This document shows positions 8,392 to 17,122 of a DNA stretch of 64,000 bases, in pieces. Source of the DNA: Alphaproteobacteria bacterium (GTDB taxonomy: Bacteria; Pseudomonadota; Alphaproteobacteria; Thalassobaculales; Thalassobaculaceae); NCBI GenBank assembly GCA_024742605.1, contig JANSYC010000015.1:1-64000 (forward strand), written 5' to 3'. How positions within the stretch are numbered: position 1 is the first letter of the stretch; every line of letters begins with the position of its first letter. The notes beneath the pieces were generated by a model. That model was not told the DNA's origin. It did not search any database and saw nothing but the letters and a program-made list of their open reading frames with translations. The position numbers were made by a program, and so were the translations under genes.

Positions 8392-9678
8392 CTAATTCGG
8401 ATCCTGGCCGGGCGGGTGACCGGCAGCCAGAGCGGCCCTTAGCATCTCGGCACCATCCTCGGCCGTGGCGCTCCCTGTGTCCCAGAATACGCTCAAAGCG
8501 GTCTCGACCGCAGAGACCACGCGCTCTTGGCCAATCATGATCGGCGACGGCACGGACCCGTTGGTCTTCCTGTAGAGCTTGTCGCCCTCCCGGAGACAGG
8601 AATCGGAGACATGTCTCGCCAGGCCCGTACGTACCGGTATCGCCCATTTCGCGGTGGAGAAGGCCGATTGGGTCTTCGGCTCCAGAAGCACCTCGGCAAG
8701 GGTCCGATGCTGGCCGGTCAGTCCCTTGTAGTCGCGCCTGGGGAAAACGAAGGTATCAATGATCGACAGGTGATGTTTGTGCGGTCCGATCGACAAGGCG
8801 CACGCGAAATCGCGGCCCGGCTGCAATCCGAGTTCCGCCAGTTCCGCCCGCGCCCAATCCCCCATGAACTGAACCAGAGCGTCGCCATGCGCAACCGCCC
8901 GGATCCCGTCCTTCCACGACCGCACCGACGGATTGCGGCTGTCATGGACCCGCAGGTCGGCAAAGATCGACAGTGCCCGCCGAACGATCGGTTCGTCGAC
9001 AAGGCCCGGCTCGCCGGATTCCATAATTTTCCGATGCGCACCGGCACCGCCCTCGCCGATCAGAATATGCGCAAAGAGCGCGCGGCGCTGCCAGGCTTGC
9101 GGTCCCATGGCGATCCGCGGGATCCCGTCCGACTGCGCCCGCGCCAGGACCGCCGCGAGGTCGTCCCAGGTTTCCGGGACACTGTCCGTGTATCGGTGAA
9201 GAAGCGATGAATTGAACCAGGCCCAGTTCTCCCCGTGGATGCCGACCGGAACGGCAAAGACCGCCCCCTCGTCCCCGAGAAAACCGAGCACATCATCCTC
9301 CAAGAACTGCGACCATTCCATATCGTCGGCAAGGTCGGTCAACTCCAGAATGGCACCACTTTCGGACATGGTCCGAAGCTCTCTACCGGCATGCCACTGA
9401 AGCGCGAACGGCGGAATGCCTTCAATGATCCGCTGAAAGGCCAGACGGCGGTTCTCATCGAAATTCTCGGTCGGAAAATCAACCCACACGCCTCCGCGTT
9501 CCCGGAAGGCCTCCCGGATGACCGCCAGCGCCGCGGATTCCGACGGAGACTGCCAGAACGCCTGAACGTCCAGCGCCTCGGCATCGGCGGGATGCCCGTA
9601 GAACGGGGCAAAAAACAGAAGTCCGCAGAGAACGGCGACGGCGAAGCCGTGCCGTTCACGCCGTGAGATCATGACCAT
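8392..9678 (-). CDS. Periplasmic solute-binding protein of a sugar ABC type, paired with a histidine kinase
   Basis: 428 aa with a signal peptide (hydrophobic core about 12-27, cleavage near ADAEA at 31-35). The body resembles family 1 carbohydrate-binding proteins: FDENRRLAFQRIIEGIPPFALQWHAG near 55-80, GAVFAVPVGIHGENWAWFN near 135-155, SVPETWDDLAAVL near 165-178 and DALVQFMGDWARAEL near 270. No permease or ATPase gene flanks it. Its start codon overlaps the 3' end of the upstream histidine kinase gene by 10 bp, so the two are translationally coupled. I infer a ligand-presenting role for the kinase rather than transport, although scavenging for a distant transporter is possible. Confidence 0.75.
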   Translation of the reverse strand: MVMISRRERHGFAVAVLCGLLFFAPFYGHPADAEALDVQAFWQSPSESAALAVIREAFRERGGVWVDFPTENFDENRRLAFQRIIEGIPPFALQWHAGRELRTMSESGAILELTDLADDMEWSQFLEDDVLGFLGDEGAVFAVPVGIHGENWAWFNSSLLHRYTDSVPETWDDLAAVLARAQSDGIPRIAMGPQAWQRRALFAHILIGEGGAGAHRKIMESGEPGLVDEPIVRRALSIFADLRVHDSRNPSVRSWKDGIRAVAHGDALVQFMGDWARAELAELGLQPGRDFACALSIGPHKHHLSIIDTFVFPRRDYKGLTGQHRTLAEVLLEPKTQSAFSTAKWAIPVRTGLARHVSDSCLREGDKLYRKTNGSVPSPIMIGQERVVSAVETALSVFWDTGSATAEDGAEMLRAALAAGHPPGQDPN

Positions 9679-11108
9679 TTCGGGTGCAAACCGTGCGCGC
9701 TCAAGGAATACTCGAAATCGATTTCCGAGGATGCGTCGGTGTCGGACCTGCCCTCCGGCGGGAACCGAATGAGGAACGCGGTTCCCTGATCCGGTCCCGT
9801 CTGCACGTCGATCGGTATCCGATTGACCCTCGCCAGTCCCGCCACAATCGCCAATCCCAGGCCCAAGCCGGTATCTGCCAGGATTTCGCCGTTCGCGACC
9901 GTATGGAAGGGCTTCATCACCCGCTCCATCTCCTCGTGATCGATACCCGGCCCATCGTCTATGATCTCGATGATCTGGTCGCCATCGGCTTCGGACAGCC
10001 TCAGAATGCAGCGATCGACCGCGTGGTGCGTTCCGTTTCGCAGGAGCTGCAGCAGGATCATCCGGACCGCCGCCCGGTCGGCCCGGACCGGAAGGTCTGC
10101 CGTGCGAAGATCCTCAACACGAATTTTTTCCGGATGCCGGATAATGCTGTCCACGGCGGACCGGGCCACCTCGGCCAGATCGATCATATCGTCCAGCCTC
10201 TCATAGATTCCGGCCTGCAGTTCGCCCAAAAGCAGAATATCGTCGATGCGATGGGTCAGGACTGTCCCGGCCTGCAGAATTGATGCGGCATAGCGTCCGG
10301 CGTCCGAGTCCGCTTTGGCACCGGCCTCAGAAAGCATCTGCGAGTATCCGTTGATGACGTTCAGCGGCGTCCTCAGTTCATGGGAAACCTGGTAGAAATA
10401 CCGGGTCCGCACGCTGAGACTCTCTTGAAGATCCCTGAAATCCCTTTGCGCCCGCACACATAGCGGTCGGAAGTACTTGAAAACCAGAAGGCCCGCCAGG
10501 ATCAGGATCACGAGAAACGAGACCAATGCGGCCGAGAACTCAATGAGACGCCATCTCGCATCGAAGCGGTAAGAGGATTCTTCGAGTTTCTTGAGATGGG
10601 ACATCAGGATCCCGAACGGCGAAATCGCAAGATCGGGCAGGGTCCAGCTACGGCGGATCTCGGTATCCGTTCCGGAACTGAGCTCCAAAGCCCGGCTCAG
10701 AAAATTCGACATCACCGACCGGTACGCCTGCTCCTCCACCGGGGCCATTCGCACCCATTCCACGGGCCGGTTCAGTCCGTCGAACAGGCGCGTGATCTCC
10801 AGGTCCCGTTTCGCGACAGCCGCGCCGAGGGTTCGGATAATCTTGCGTTGGCTGTGGAGCAAGGTGGGGTTTGCGGTCCCGGCCTCCTCATACAGGAGCA
10901 CGGCCTGGGCGGTGCGTCCGATCTGTCGCAGATCCTCCGATTGCTCGTCGACCAGGGCCCGCAGACTGCCGGAATCGTATTGTTTGGAATGGATCGTATG
11001 AAGCAGGAGAATATGTGCGATCAGCAGTCCCGCAATGGTGCCGAAGAAGACCGTTCCTAACCGTCCAAGCTTTGCTATGGACCGCGCATCGGCATTTTGC
11101 TCGTTCAT
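9669..11108 (-). CDS. Transmembrane sensor histidine kinase
   Basis: 479 aa. TM1 spans about 17-37 and TM2 about 190-210, enclosing a periplasmic sensor region of about 150 residues. After a short linker the HisKA domain has the phospho-acceptor His243 in QVSHELRTPLNVI, and the HATPase_c domain shows LLRNGTHHA (N box, about 355-363), IIDDGPGID (G1, 382-390) and TGLGLGLAIV (G2, 413-422). It should autophosphorylate at the inner membrane. No response regulator gene is in the window. The downstream solute-binding protein gene overlaps it by 10 bp. A TATAAT-containing promoter lies 48-74 bp upstream. Confidence 0.92.
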   Translation of the reverse strand: MNEQNADARSIAKLGRLGTVFFGTIAGLLIAHILLLHTIHSKQYDSGSLRALVDEQSEDLRQIGRTAQAVLLYEEAGTANPTLLHSQRKIIRTLGAAVAKRDLEITRLFDGLNRPVEWVRMAPVEEQAYRSVMSNFLSRALELSSGTDTEIRRSWTLPDLAISPFGILMSHLKKLEESSYRFDARWRLIEFSAALVSFLVILILAGLLVFKYFRPLCVRAQRDFRDLQESLSVRTRYFYQVSHELRTPLNVINGYSQMLSEAGAKADSDAGRYAASILQAGTVLTHRIDDILLLGELQAGIYERLDDMIDLAEVARSAVDSIIRHPEKIRVEDLRTADLPVRADRAAVRMILLQLLRNGTHHAVDRCILRLSEADGDQIIEIIDDGPGIDHEEMERVMKPFHTVANGEILADTGLGLGLAIVAGLARVNRIPIDVQTGPDQGTAFLIRFPPEGRSDTDASSEIDFEYSLSAHGLHPKWS

Positions 11109-11541
11109 CCAAGTTCACCCGATGGCAATGTGCGCGTTCTGCACTACGAGCAGTATTATATCATTTGTGGCTAAAGTACAATTATTACTATTTGGTTAAG
11201 CCAGCGAACCCAGTTGAATAGGCCACCCGATCAGCTTCCGCGTCTGACTGTTGTTCGGATATTTCAGCCAGCTGTTTCAGTAAACACCCAAACTATTTGT
11301 TCGGCACGGCATGCTTCTGCGCTCCACGGTCGGTTCCTTGGTCTCCTTGAGCATCCGAGTGAGATCGTAGGCGGAAGCCGCCTCGATCCCCTGACAAATC
11401 CAGCAGGTTCGCCCTCTACCTGAAGACAGGGCCGTGGCCGTACCCTGCACGCCATACCCGGCCGGACCCGCCCAAAGACCCTCACGCGGGTCCGAAACCC
11501 TATGCCATACGCGCACGAGAACTCGAAGGGAGGAAGTGACG
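11109..11541. other. Intergenic region between kinase operon and sulfotransferase relic
   Basis: About 430 bp without a supportable gene. Bases 11150-11220 are AT-rich and carry the kinase promoter. From 11220 to 11541 I see no coding pattern, repeat or RNA gene; short open frames there have no recognisable protein. Confidence 0.6.
11156..11182 (-). promoter_or_regulatory. Putative promoter of the kinase/binding-protein operon
   Basis: On the minus strand a perfect -10 box TATAAT (11161-11156) is preceded by TTGTAC (11182-11177) with a short 15-bp spacer. It sits in an AT-rich patch that contrasts with the surrounding GC-rich DNA and would give a leader of about 40 nt. The -10 is convincing; the -35 spacing is suboptimal, so activator help is possible. 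Confidence 0.5.
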
Positions 11542-12054
11542 GTGCAGAATCGGCCCTGCCTCAAAAAGACCCGCGAGCTTCACAATCACCATATGGATTC
11601 GACCGTCTGGAACGACTTCAGGTTTCGCGATGATGACATCGCTATTGCAACCTATGGAAAATCCGAAACGACCTGGCCTCAGCAGATCGTCAGCCAGTTG
11701 ATCTTCAACGGCGCCGAAGGGCCGAAGGTCTTGAGGACGCCGAGATATCGCCCTGGATGGACCTGCGGATGCCTTGGAAGGAGATCACGCTGCAGGCGGT
11801 CGCAGCCCAGACCCATCGGATGGGACACGATCCTGGATCACTGCGCGTTCGACTACATGAAGGCGAATGCCGCGAAACCGGTGCCGATGGCCGGCATCCT
11901 CTGGCATGGCGGCGCCGACACCTTCAGGAACAAGGGCGTGAACGGCCGCTGGCACGACGTGCTCCCGGAGCAGGACCGGAAGCGCTACGAAGCGCCTACG
12001 GTCGAGAATCTCGGTCCGGAGTGCAGCGCCTGGCTGGCGTCGGGTGGGTGCTGA
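11542..12054 (+). pseudogene. Sulfotransferase pseudogene (frameshift plus large internal deletion)
   Basis: A GTG with a GGGAGGAAG ribosome site opens a frame that matches the N terminus of sulfotransferase-domain proteins: NHHMDSTVWNDF, DDIAIATY and QQIVSQLIFNGAEG. The PAPS-binding loop, normally KSGTTW, reads KSETTW. Near 11735-11745 the similarity moves to another frame (SPWMDLRMPWKEITL, about 11740-11820) and then, at about 11820, returns to the first frame at the family's C-terminal part (ILDHCAFDYMKANAA, then GPECSAWLASG). The roughly 150 central residues, with the second PAPS-binding site, are missing. The gene cannot make an active enzyme. Confidence 0.8.
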
Positions 12055-12222
12055 CGGCGGTTGGCGCTGCCCGACCGTCGACAACTGCGCTGCGACAACG
12101 GCGCAGCTTCAAAGGGAGCTTAAGCGGGTCGGGGACGAGGTACATGCGCCGCGTAGGGCAGGCTCTTCAGGGCCTATCGGAAACCGACCGGATGCCCGCA
12201 GCCAGGAGCCCCCCTGGCCCGA

Positions 12223-13437
12223 TCACACGACCCGCTCGGATGGAAACAGAAGAGTGACGGTTGTGCCCACCATCGGTTCGCTCTGAATTTCCATTGTGCC
12301 GTTGTGCAGCCTCATCAGACGATCGACGATATATAGACCGAGACCGGTACCTTTGTTGGGGCGCGTATGGTAGGCGGCGAACTGGGTAAATGGCTCGGCG
12401 ATTGTCTTTTGGTCCTCAGGCGAGATGCCGACCCCTTCATCGGATACGGAAACCAGGTATTGCCCGTTATCGTCGACCCTCGCCGCCACCAAGATCTCGC
12501 TGCCGTCTGATGAAAATTTCACGGCGTTAGAAACCAGGTTATTCAAAATCTGCAGCATCGCCCTTTTATCGGCCCGTAGATTGGGCAATGAGTCCGCTAT
12601 GTGCACCCTGACAGTCTGATTCTTCGTTCTTACATAGACTTGATTTTGCGTTATGCTTTCACCAATCAAGTTTTTTAGTTCGATGATTTCGTCATCTATA
12701 TCGTATTTACCAGCCTCAATCTTGGATAGATCGAGTATATCATTGATCAGATTCACCAGAAGCATTCCGCTGCTGTGAATGTAGTTCGTATACTCGTCGT
12801 AACGCCGGTCTCCCAAAGGCCCGAAGACCCGCGCCTGCATCATTTCACTGAAGCCGACGATCGCACCCAGAGGGGTCCGCAGGTCGTGACTCATCGCTGC
12901 AAGGAAATTGGACTTGGCACTGTTCGCCTGTTCGGCCTCCTCGGCGCGATCGCGGATCTCTTGGATTAGGGCTTCTTTCTCTTTGACCGAGTCCTCGATT
13001 TTCTGTTGGGCTTCAACGATCTCAGAGACGTCCTGGGCGGTGCCGATGGTGCGTATCGGTTCGCCATCATCGTTGTAGTAGGTGACCCCTCTTGCCTCGA
13101 TCCATTTGGCCTTGGCCCCCGCTTTCACGCGGCACCTGATATTGTACTCGCGTCGCTGGTTGACCGCGGCCTGGTAAGCCCTGTGAACCCAGTCCAGATC
13201 GTCTTCATAAATCAGAGACAGAAACAGTTCATAACTCGGCGGATTCAGGTCTGGCTCGATTTCATAAATCGCGAAAATTTCCTCGGACCAATACAGTGTC
13301 TCAAGTTGATGGTTAAGCTCCCAGAACCCCACGCCAGACAAGCGCTGACTTTCCTGCCGACGCCGCTCCGATACTTCGAGCGCGGATGCAAGATCATCAC
13401 CTCGGGTCCGCGCCATTCCTATGCGACCTCTATCCAA
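12223..13437 (-). CDS. PAS-domain sensor histidine kinase, cytoplasmic, orphan
   Basis: 404 aa with no membrane segment. A PAS/PAC fold occupies about 30-140 (GVGFWELN, YWSEEIFAIYEI, AKWIEARGVTYYNDDGEPI, GTAQDVSE). A coiled-coil linker (about 140-175) leads to HisKA with His184 in AAMSHDLRTPLGAIVGF, then HATPase_c with LNNLVSNAVKFS, VSDEGVGIS and GTGLGLYIVDRLM. Two starts are possible, 13437 and 13416. No response regulator is adjacent. The DNA is visibly less GC-rich than its neighbours, which together with the adjacent pseudogene suggests an acquired segment. Confidence 0.9.
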   Translation of the reverse strand: MDRGRIGMARTRGDDLASALEVSERRRQESQRLSGVGFWELNHQLETLYWSEEIFAIYEIEPDLNPPSYELFLSLIYEDDLDWVHRAYQAAVNQRREYNIRCRVKAGAKAKWIEARGVTYYNDDGEPIRTIGTAQDVSEIVEAQQKIEDSVKEKEALIQEIRDRAEEAEQANSAKSNFLAAMSHDLRTPLGAIVGFSEMMQARVFGPLGDRRYDEYTNYIHSSGMLLVNLINDILDLSKIEAGKYDIDDEIIELKNLIGESITQNQVYVRTKNQTVRVHIADSLPNLRADKRAMLQILNNLVSNAVKFSSDGSEILVAARVDDNGQYLVSVSDEGVGISPEDQKTIAEPFTQFAAYHTRPNKGTGLGLYIVDRLMRLHNGTMEIQSEPMVGTTVTLLFPSERVV

Positions 13438-13691
13438 GAAGCGGGAAATTATCTCAAGAATACAGTTTTCGAGGCTCGATGCACAAGTTGCAGACGTGAC
13501 GCACCAAGTGACTGCGCATTATCGTTTGTGCCCGCTGATCTGTTGAGCTGCGTGTCGAGAGAAATGGCGTAAGCTGCCCGCTCAGCTTGCTCCGGGACAA
13601 TGTGCCAGCCTGTTGGACTTACCGTCCGCCGGCGGACGCTGCGAGATCGGCGCCGACGGGCGGCATCTTCCGACAAAAGAGCTCCGCCCCC

Positions 13692-14768
13692 TCACAGGGT
13701 CTCTCGCGGCGACCAACGGCCGGCACCGCTGGCGAACAGGGCGAAAACGATGCCGTACAGGAAACTATGGCCCAGCACGCCCTCGTTCATCGAGATCGAA
13801 AAGAACGCGAAAGCGAAGACCAGTACAAAACTCAACGGTCGAACCATCACGCCAACGGTGATCAAGATGCCGACGACAACTTCGACCGTCGCCACGATGA
13901 AGACAAAAACCTCCGCCGGAAATCCGAATAACGGCAAGCTATAGATTTCCACTCCTGCAAGGAGATATGTCGGGTGCAGAAGCTTGTAGAAGATCCCGAG
14001 ATACAGAAAGCTCAGGCCCGTCCCTATGCGGAGAACGGCCTGAGCGCGGCCGGGGGGAACCGATGCCACCAGACGGACCAGGGCATCGGGGTCCTTTAGG
14101 AGTTCGAAATGCCCGCCGCCTTTCACGAACAGATAATAGGCGGTCGCGATCAGCACGCCGGCGTAGGCGAGCATGTCGACATCGAAGATCCAGAACCCCA
14201 GCAGCACGAGCGCGACCAGGAGAGCGGAAGCCACGCGCGTCCAAACACCGAGTAGAAAGGCCGCCGCAAGAGCGATCTGTGTCCAGATCACCCAGGTCCA
14301 GTCGCCGGAGACGTGGCGAAACTCGAGATCGGACGCGAAAAGCACCGGGCTTTCACCGATTTCATATCCGAGTCGCGGATGTAGCCCGAACGCTGCCGTG
14401 ACAAACATGGCGGCCAGCCCCAGCCGAAGCGCGACCGGAACCCATGGCTCCAGGCGTTCGGCATTGACCTTGGGGAGTTTGAAGTGGTCCGCGACCCGAT
14501 CGGGAATATCGGTTCGGCCGATACCGACCCACCCCACGACGCCAAGGAGCGCGATAAGAGAGATCGCCACATTCGCGAACCCGAGCGTCGTGAAGATCTC
14601 CGGCAGGGGCTTCGCGTGGGCAATCGCTTCCTGGTCATGGGTGATCACCCAGGTGTCGTGCGCCAAGGTGGGCCAAGCGGTCGCGAGCGACACGAGAGCG
14701 ACTGTCCAGAAGGCTTGGGCGAAGGTGAAGCCCACGGGCCTCCGGCGATCAAAACCCAGATGCATCAA
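13692..14768 (-). CDS. DoxX-like integral membrane protein
   Basis: 358 aa with about eight hydrophobic segments. An N-terminal signal-like helix is followed by a region with one or two helices (to about 75), then a DoxX-type four-helix bundle with ALRLGLAAMFVTAAFGLHP, WVIWTQIALAAAFLLGVWTR and, later, AVLRIGTGLSFLYLGIFYKLLHP. The DoxX family includes subunits of quinol oxidases and membrane partners of redox enzymes, but most members have no assigned role. Its ATG overlaps the stop of the upstream haloperoxidase-fold gene by 4 bp, so the two are translationally coupled and probably act together at the membrane. Confidence 0.7.
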   Translation of the reverse strand: MMHLGFDRRRPVGFTFAQAFWTVALVSLATAWPTLAHDTWVITHDQEAIAHAKPLPEIFTTLGFANVAISLIALLGVVGWVGIGRTDIPDRVADHFKLPKVNAERLEPWVPVALRLGLAAMFVTAAFGLHPRLGYEIGESPVLFASDLEFRHVSGDWTWVIWTQIALAAAFLLGVWTRVASALLVALVLLGFWIFDVDMLAYAGVLIATAYYLFVKGGGHFELLKDPDALVRLVASVPPGRAQAVLRIGTGLSFLYLGIFYKLLHPTYLLAGVEIYSLPLFGFPAEVFVFIVATVEVVVGILITVGVMVRPLSFVLVFAFAFFSISMNEGVLGHSFLYGIVFALFASGAGRWSPRETL

Positions 14769-16162
14769 ATCGTTCCGTCGATGAAGCGCATTGCGTGATC
14801 GTGGACCTTCTGGGCAACGGCGCGGCCAAGGATGCGTCCCATCTGATCCCCTGTCGTGAAATGGGCCTGACCGTAGATCCCGGAGATCGCGATGTCCCGT
14901 TCCGCCTCGGTCAGCGTTTCCATGGACAGAACGACATCGTTTGCCGGTCCGTCATCAAACGCGAAACTCCCGGCCTTCACGACCACGGTGTAGTTCAACA
15001 CATCGCTGCCGGTGGCCAGACGCAGCGCCTCGCCGCCGGCATATCCGAAGGCGCTGTGGCCCGAAAGATGCTCGGGCGCGGCGGCCGTCGGGCGATACGG
15101 CATGAAGTTCTTGCCCTCTATGACCTCCGCACCGCGACCACGTCCGCCCCAGGCGAGAACCCTCTCACCCGCGAACAGGGCGCGGATGAGGGTTTCCGGG
15201 CGCGCGGTCAGGAAGTGCATCTTGGCCTCGATCTTGGCAATCGCCGTGTCGTGTAACGCATTGCCCAGGATGAAGAACATCTTGATGTCCTGGTCGAGAC
15301 CGTGATCGCGTGTCTGCGAGATGTGCTGGGCGAGAAGGTGAAACTGGCCCGGAGGCGTTGGCGTGCCGTTGCCAAGGGTCCAGAACTCGGCGATCGCCTT
15401 GTCACGATCCGTCAAATCCGCGTTGACGTCTATGATCTGCTGGGCCAGCGCCCGCAGCTCCCGATCGTTGTAGGTCAGCGCTGGCGCCGACATCGGCCGA
15501 AACTCGTCGGCCCGGTAAAGCGCGAACGGCTGTATGAGGGGCCAGTGACCACCATCGAAGAGCGCCGGTTTTCCGTTCGACCCCATGATCGGCTGGTGTC
15601 GGCGAAAATCGATGAGCCGATCCGCAGGATTTGGTGGGGTGTAGCGGGTATAATCTGAATACGCGCCCGGGCTTCGGTCTCCCAACTGGTTCGCCCCGTC
15701 GTTATGCGCATGGCGCAGTTCCAGGTCGGCCGCGAGCAAGCCCAAGCCTGCCGGCGCTTCGTGATCGGATCCAGACAACGCGATGTCCAGGCCCAGCTCA
15801 TTCATGACCGCGCGAAAGCGTGCGCCCTCGCCGGGGAAAAGATCGCCAAGCGTCCGATAGGCGGCATAGCTGATGGCTGTCGATTTGTTGTCGGCCGAGT
15901 GTTCGGCAGCCGGGCGACGGAGTTTCGCGGTGTCGAGCCTCACACCCAGAGCCTTTGGATCGTAAACCGTCCACGCGTCGTACATCGCGCGGTGCACGAC
16001 AGCCAAGGCGCGGGAGGTAACGAGATCGCTGCTGCCACTCGACTGAACAGCGTCAATGGCGACCTTGTTCCATCGGACGACGATCGTCTCCGAATGTGCG
16101 GCCGTTGCGAACCCATTCGAGAGCACAAGAACAAAGAGCAGACGCGATAAAACCTTAAACAT
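14765..16162 (-). CDS. Secreted vanadium-haloperoxidase / PAP2-fold protein
   Basis: 465 aa with a signal peptide (about 1-24, cleavage near AHSET). The fold's motifs appear in order: KMHFLTARP, a full match to KxxxxxxRP; then EHLSGHSAFG, the PSGH-type motif; then SGIYGQAHFTTGD where the family has SRxxxxxHxxxD. The catalytic histidine contexts are kept, but the arginine of the last motif is Gly and the aspartate position is shifted. Vanadium-dependent haloperoxidases oxidise halides with peroxide; bacterial relatives also include acid phosphatases. A clear ribosome site (GGGGA) precedes the ATG. It overlaps the DoxX gene by 4 bp. Activity is uncertain because of the third motif. Confidence 0.8.
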   Translation of the reverse strand: MFKVLSRLLFVLVLSNGFATAAHSETIVVRWNKVAIDAVQSSGSSDLVTSRALAVVHRAMYDAWTVYDPKALGVRLDTAKLRRPAAEHSADNKSTAISYAAYRTLGDLFPGEGARFRAVMNELGLDIALSGSDHEAPAGLGLLAADLELRHAHNDGANQLGDRSPGAYSDYTRYTPPNPADRLIDFRRHQPIMGSNGKPALFDGGHWPLIQPFALYRADEFRPMSAPALTYNDRELRALAQQIIDVNADLTDRDKAIAEFWTLGNGTPTPPGQFHLLAQHISQTRDHGLDQDIKMFFILGNALHDTAIAKIEAKMHFLTARPETLIRALFAGERVLAWGGRGRGAEVIEGKNFMPYRPTAAAPEHLSGHSAFGYAGGEALRLATGSDVLNYTVVVKAGSFAFDDGPANDVVLSMETLTEAERDIAISGIYGQAHFTTGDQMGRILGRAVAQKVHDHAMRFIDGTI

Positions 16163-16328
16163 TCCAATATCCCCCGCCGTCCGTTCCTCGCCGAGCCGCC
16201 TGAATGGTGCTTGGGAACGGAGCGCTGATCATGAAGGTACCAGCTTCACCGGGCACGTCCACATGACAAGGACGCGGGTCACCCCGCCGGACCAAACGCC
16301 CCTCTTCCGAAGTCGGGCCCCTTTCACG

Positions 16329-16664
16329 TTACCCCACGCGCCCCTTGATCCCCTTCAGCATCGGGGTGAAGTCGTAGGTCGGGTAGAACTCGGTGTCGAA
16401 GGCGCCCCAGGCGGATTTCTCGATCGCCAGGTTGACGTCGCGGAGCTTGTGACCGGGTACCTTCAGGATCGCGACCTGACCGATGCCCATCATCACGTAC
16501 CAGCCGACCACCTGGACGCCGTCGGGTGGAAACTGTTTCCAGAACCCGGTCGCCTCCAGCTTGGCGTTGATCTCCCCCAGGTTCTTGTCCTTCTGGTGCC
16601 GGAGCATGACGGTCAGCAGAATCTCGCCCTCGCCCGCCGCCTCGGTTGCCATCAGCTCCGTCAT
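16329..16664 (-). CDS. Hypothetical protein, small alpha/beta (ferredoxin-like?)
   Basis: 111 aa, soluble, with a strong GGGGAGG ribosome site before the ATG. The alternation ILLTVMLRH ... GWYVMMGIGQVAILKVPG suggests a ferredoxin-like alpha/beta fold of the kind seen in small dimeric barrel proteins, and the C terminus TEFYPTYDF is distinctive. I do not recognise the family. It is divergent from the DUF1330 gene, whose product has a similar predicted fold, so they may be related in function. Confidence 0.6.
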   Translation of the reverse strand: MTELMATEAAGEGEILLTVMLRHQKDKNLGEINAKLEATGFWKQFPPDGVQVVGWYVMMGIGQVAILKVPGHKLRDVNLAIEKSAWGAFDTEFYPTYDFTPMLKGIKGRVG

Positions 16665-16825
16665 CGCCGCCTCCCCTCTGATCGCTCAGACCGCGAGCAT
16701 GCCTCAGCCACCGGGCCAGACCAAGGACAGCTAATAAGGCCATTCCAATTTCTCATGCTGGCAATGCGCCCCATATGGGTCACCATAGGCGCAAGCAAAA
16801 ACACAGAATGAGGGAGGATCAGGGC

Positions 16826-17119
16826 ATGGCATACGGATACATCGTGGTTCAGGTCGACGTGAAGGACGCCGAGAAGTTCGAGGACTATCGCAAGCTGGTG
16901 CCCGCCACCATCGCCAAGCACGGCGGCGAATATCTGGTGCGCGGCGGCAAGTTCGAGAAGCTGGAAGGCCAGGAGCCGCTGGGCCGGATGGTCATGCTGC
17001 GGTTCCCCAGCTATGCCCAGGCCAAGGCCTGGTACGAAAGCGACGATTACGCCGGTCCCAAGGCCATGCGCCACGCCGCCAGCAGCGCCAACGCGATCCT
17101 CGTCGAAGGAGTGGAGTAA
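16826..17119 (+). CDS. DUF1330 domain protein
   Basis: 97 aa, nearly all one DUF1330 domain: YGYIVVQVDVKDAEKFEDYR at the N terminus, HGGEYLVRGG near 33-42, MVMLRFPSYAQAKAWY near 57-72 and the end SANAILVEG. These proteins adopt a dimeric ferredoxin-like barrel; their chemistry is not established. The frame is open upstream, but this ATG gives the family's usual N terminus and follows a GGGAGGATCAGGG stretch. The stop is 3 bp before the aminotransferase start, so the two genes form an operon. Confidence 0.85.
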   Translation: MAYGYIVVQVDVKDAEKFEDYRKLVPATIAKHGGEYLVRGGKFEKLEGQEPLGRMVMLRFPSYAQAKAWYESDDYAGPKAMRHAASSANAILVEGVE

Positions 17120-17122
17120 GCC

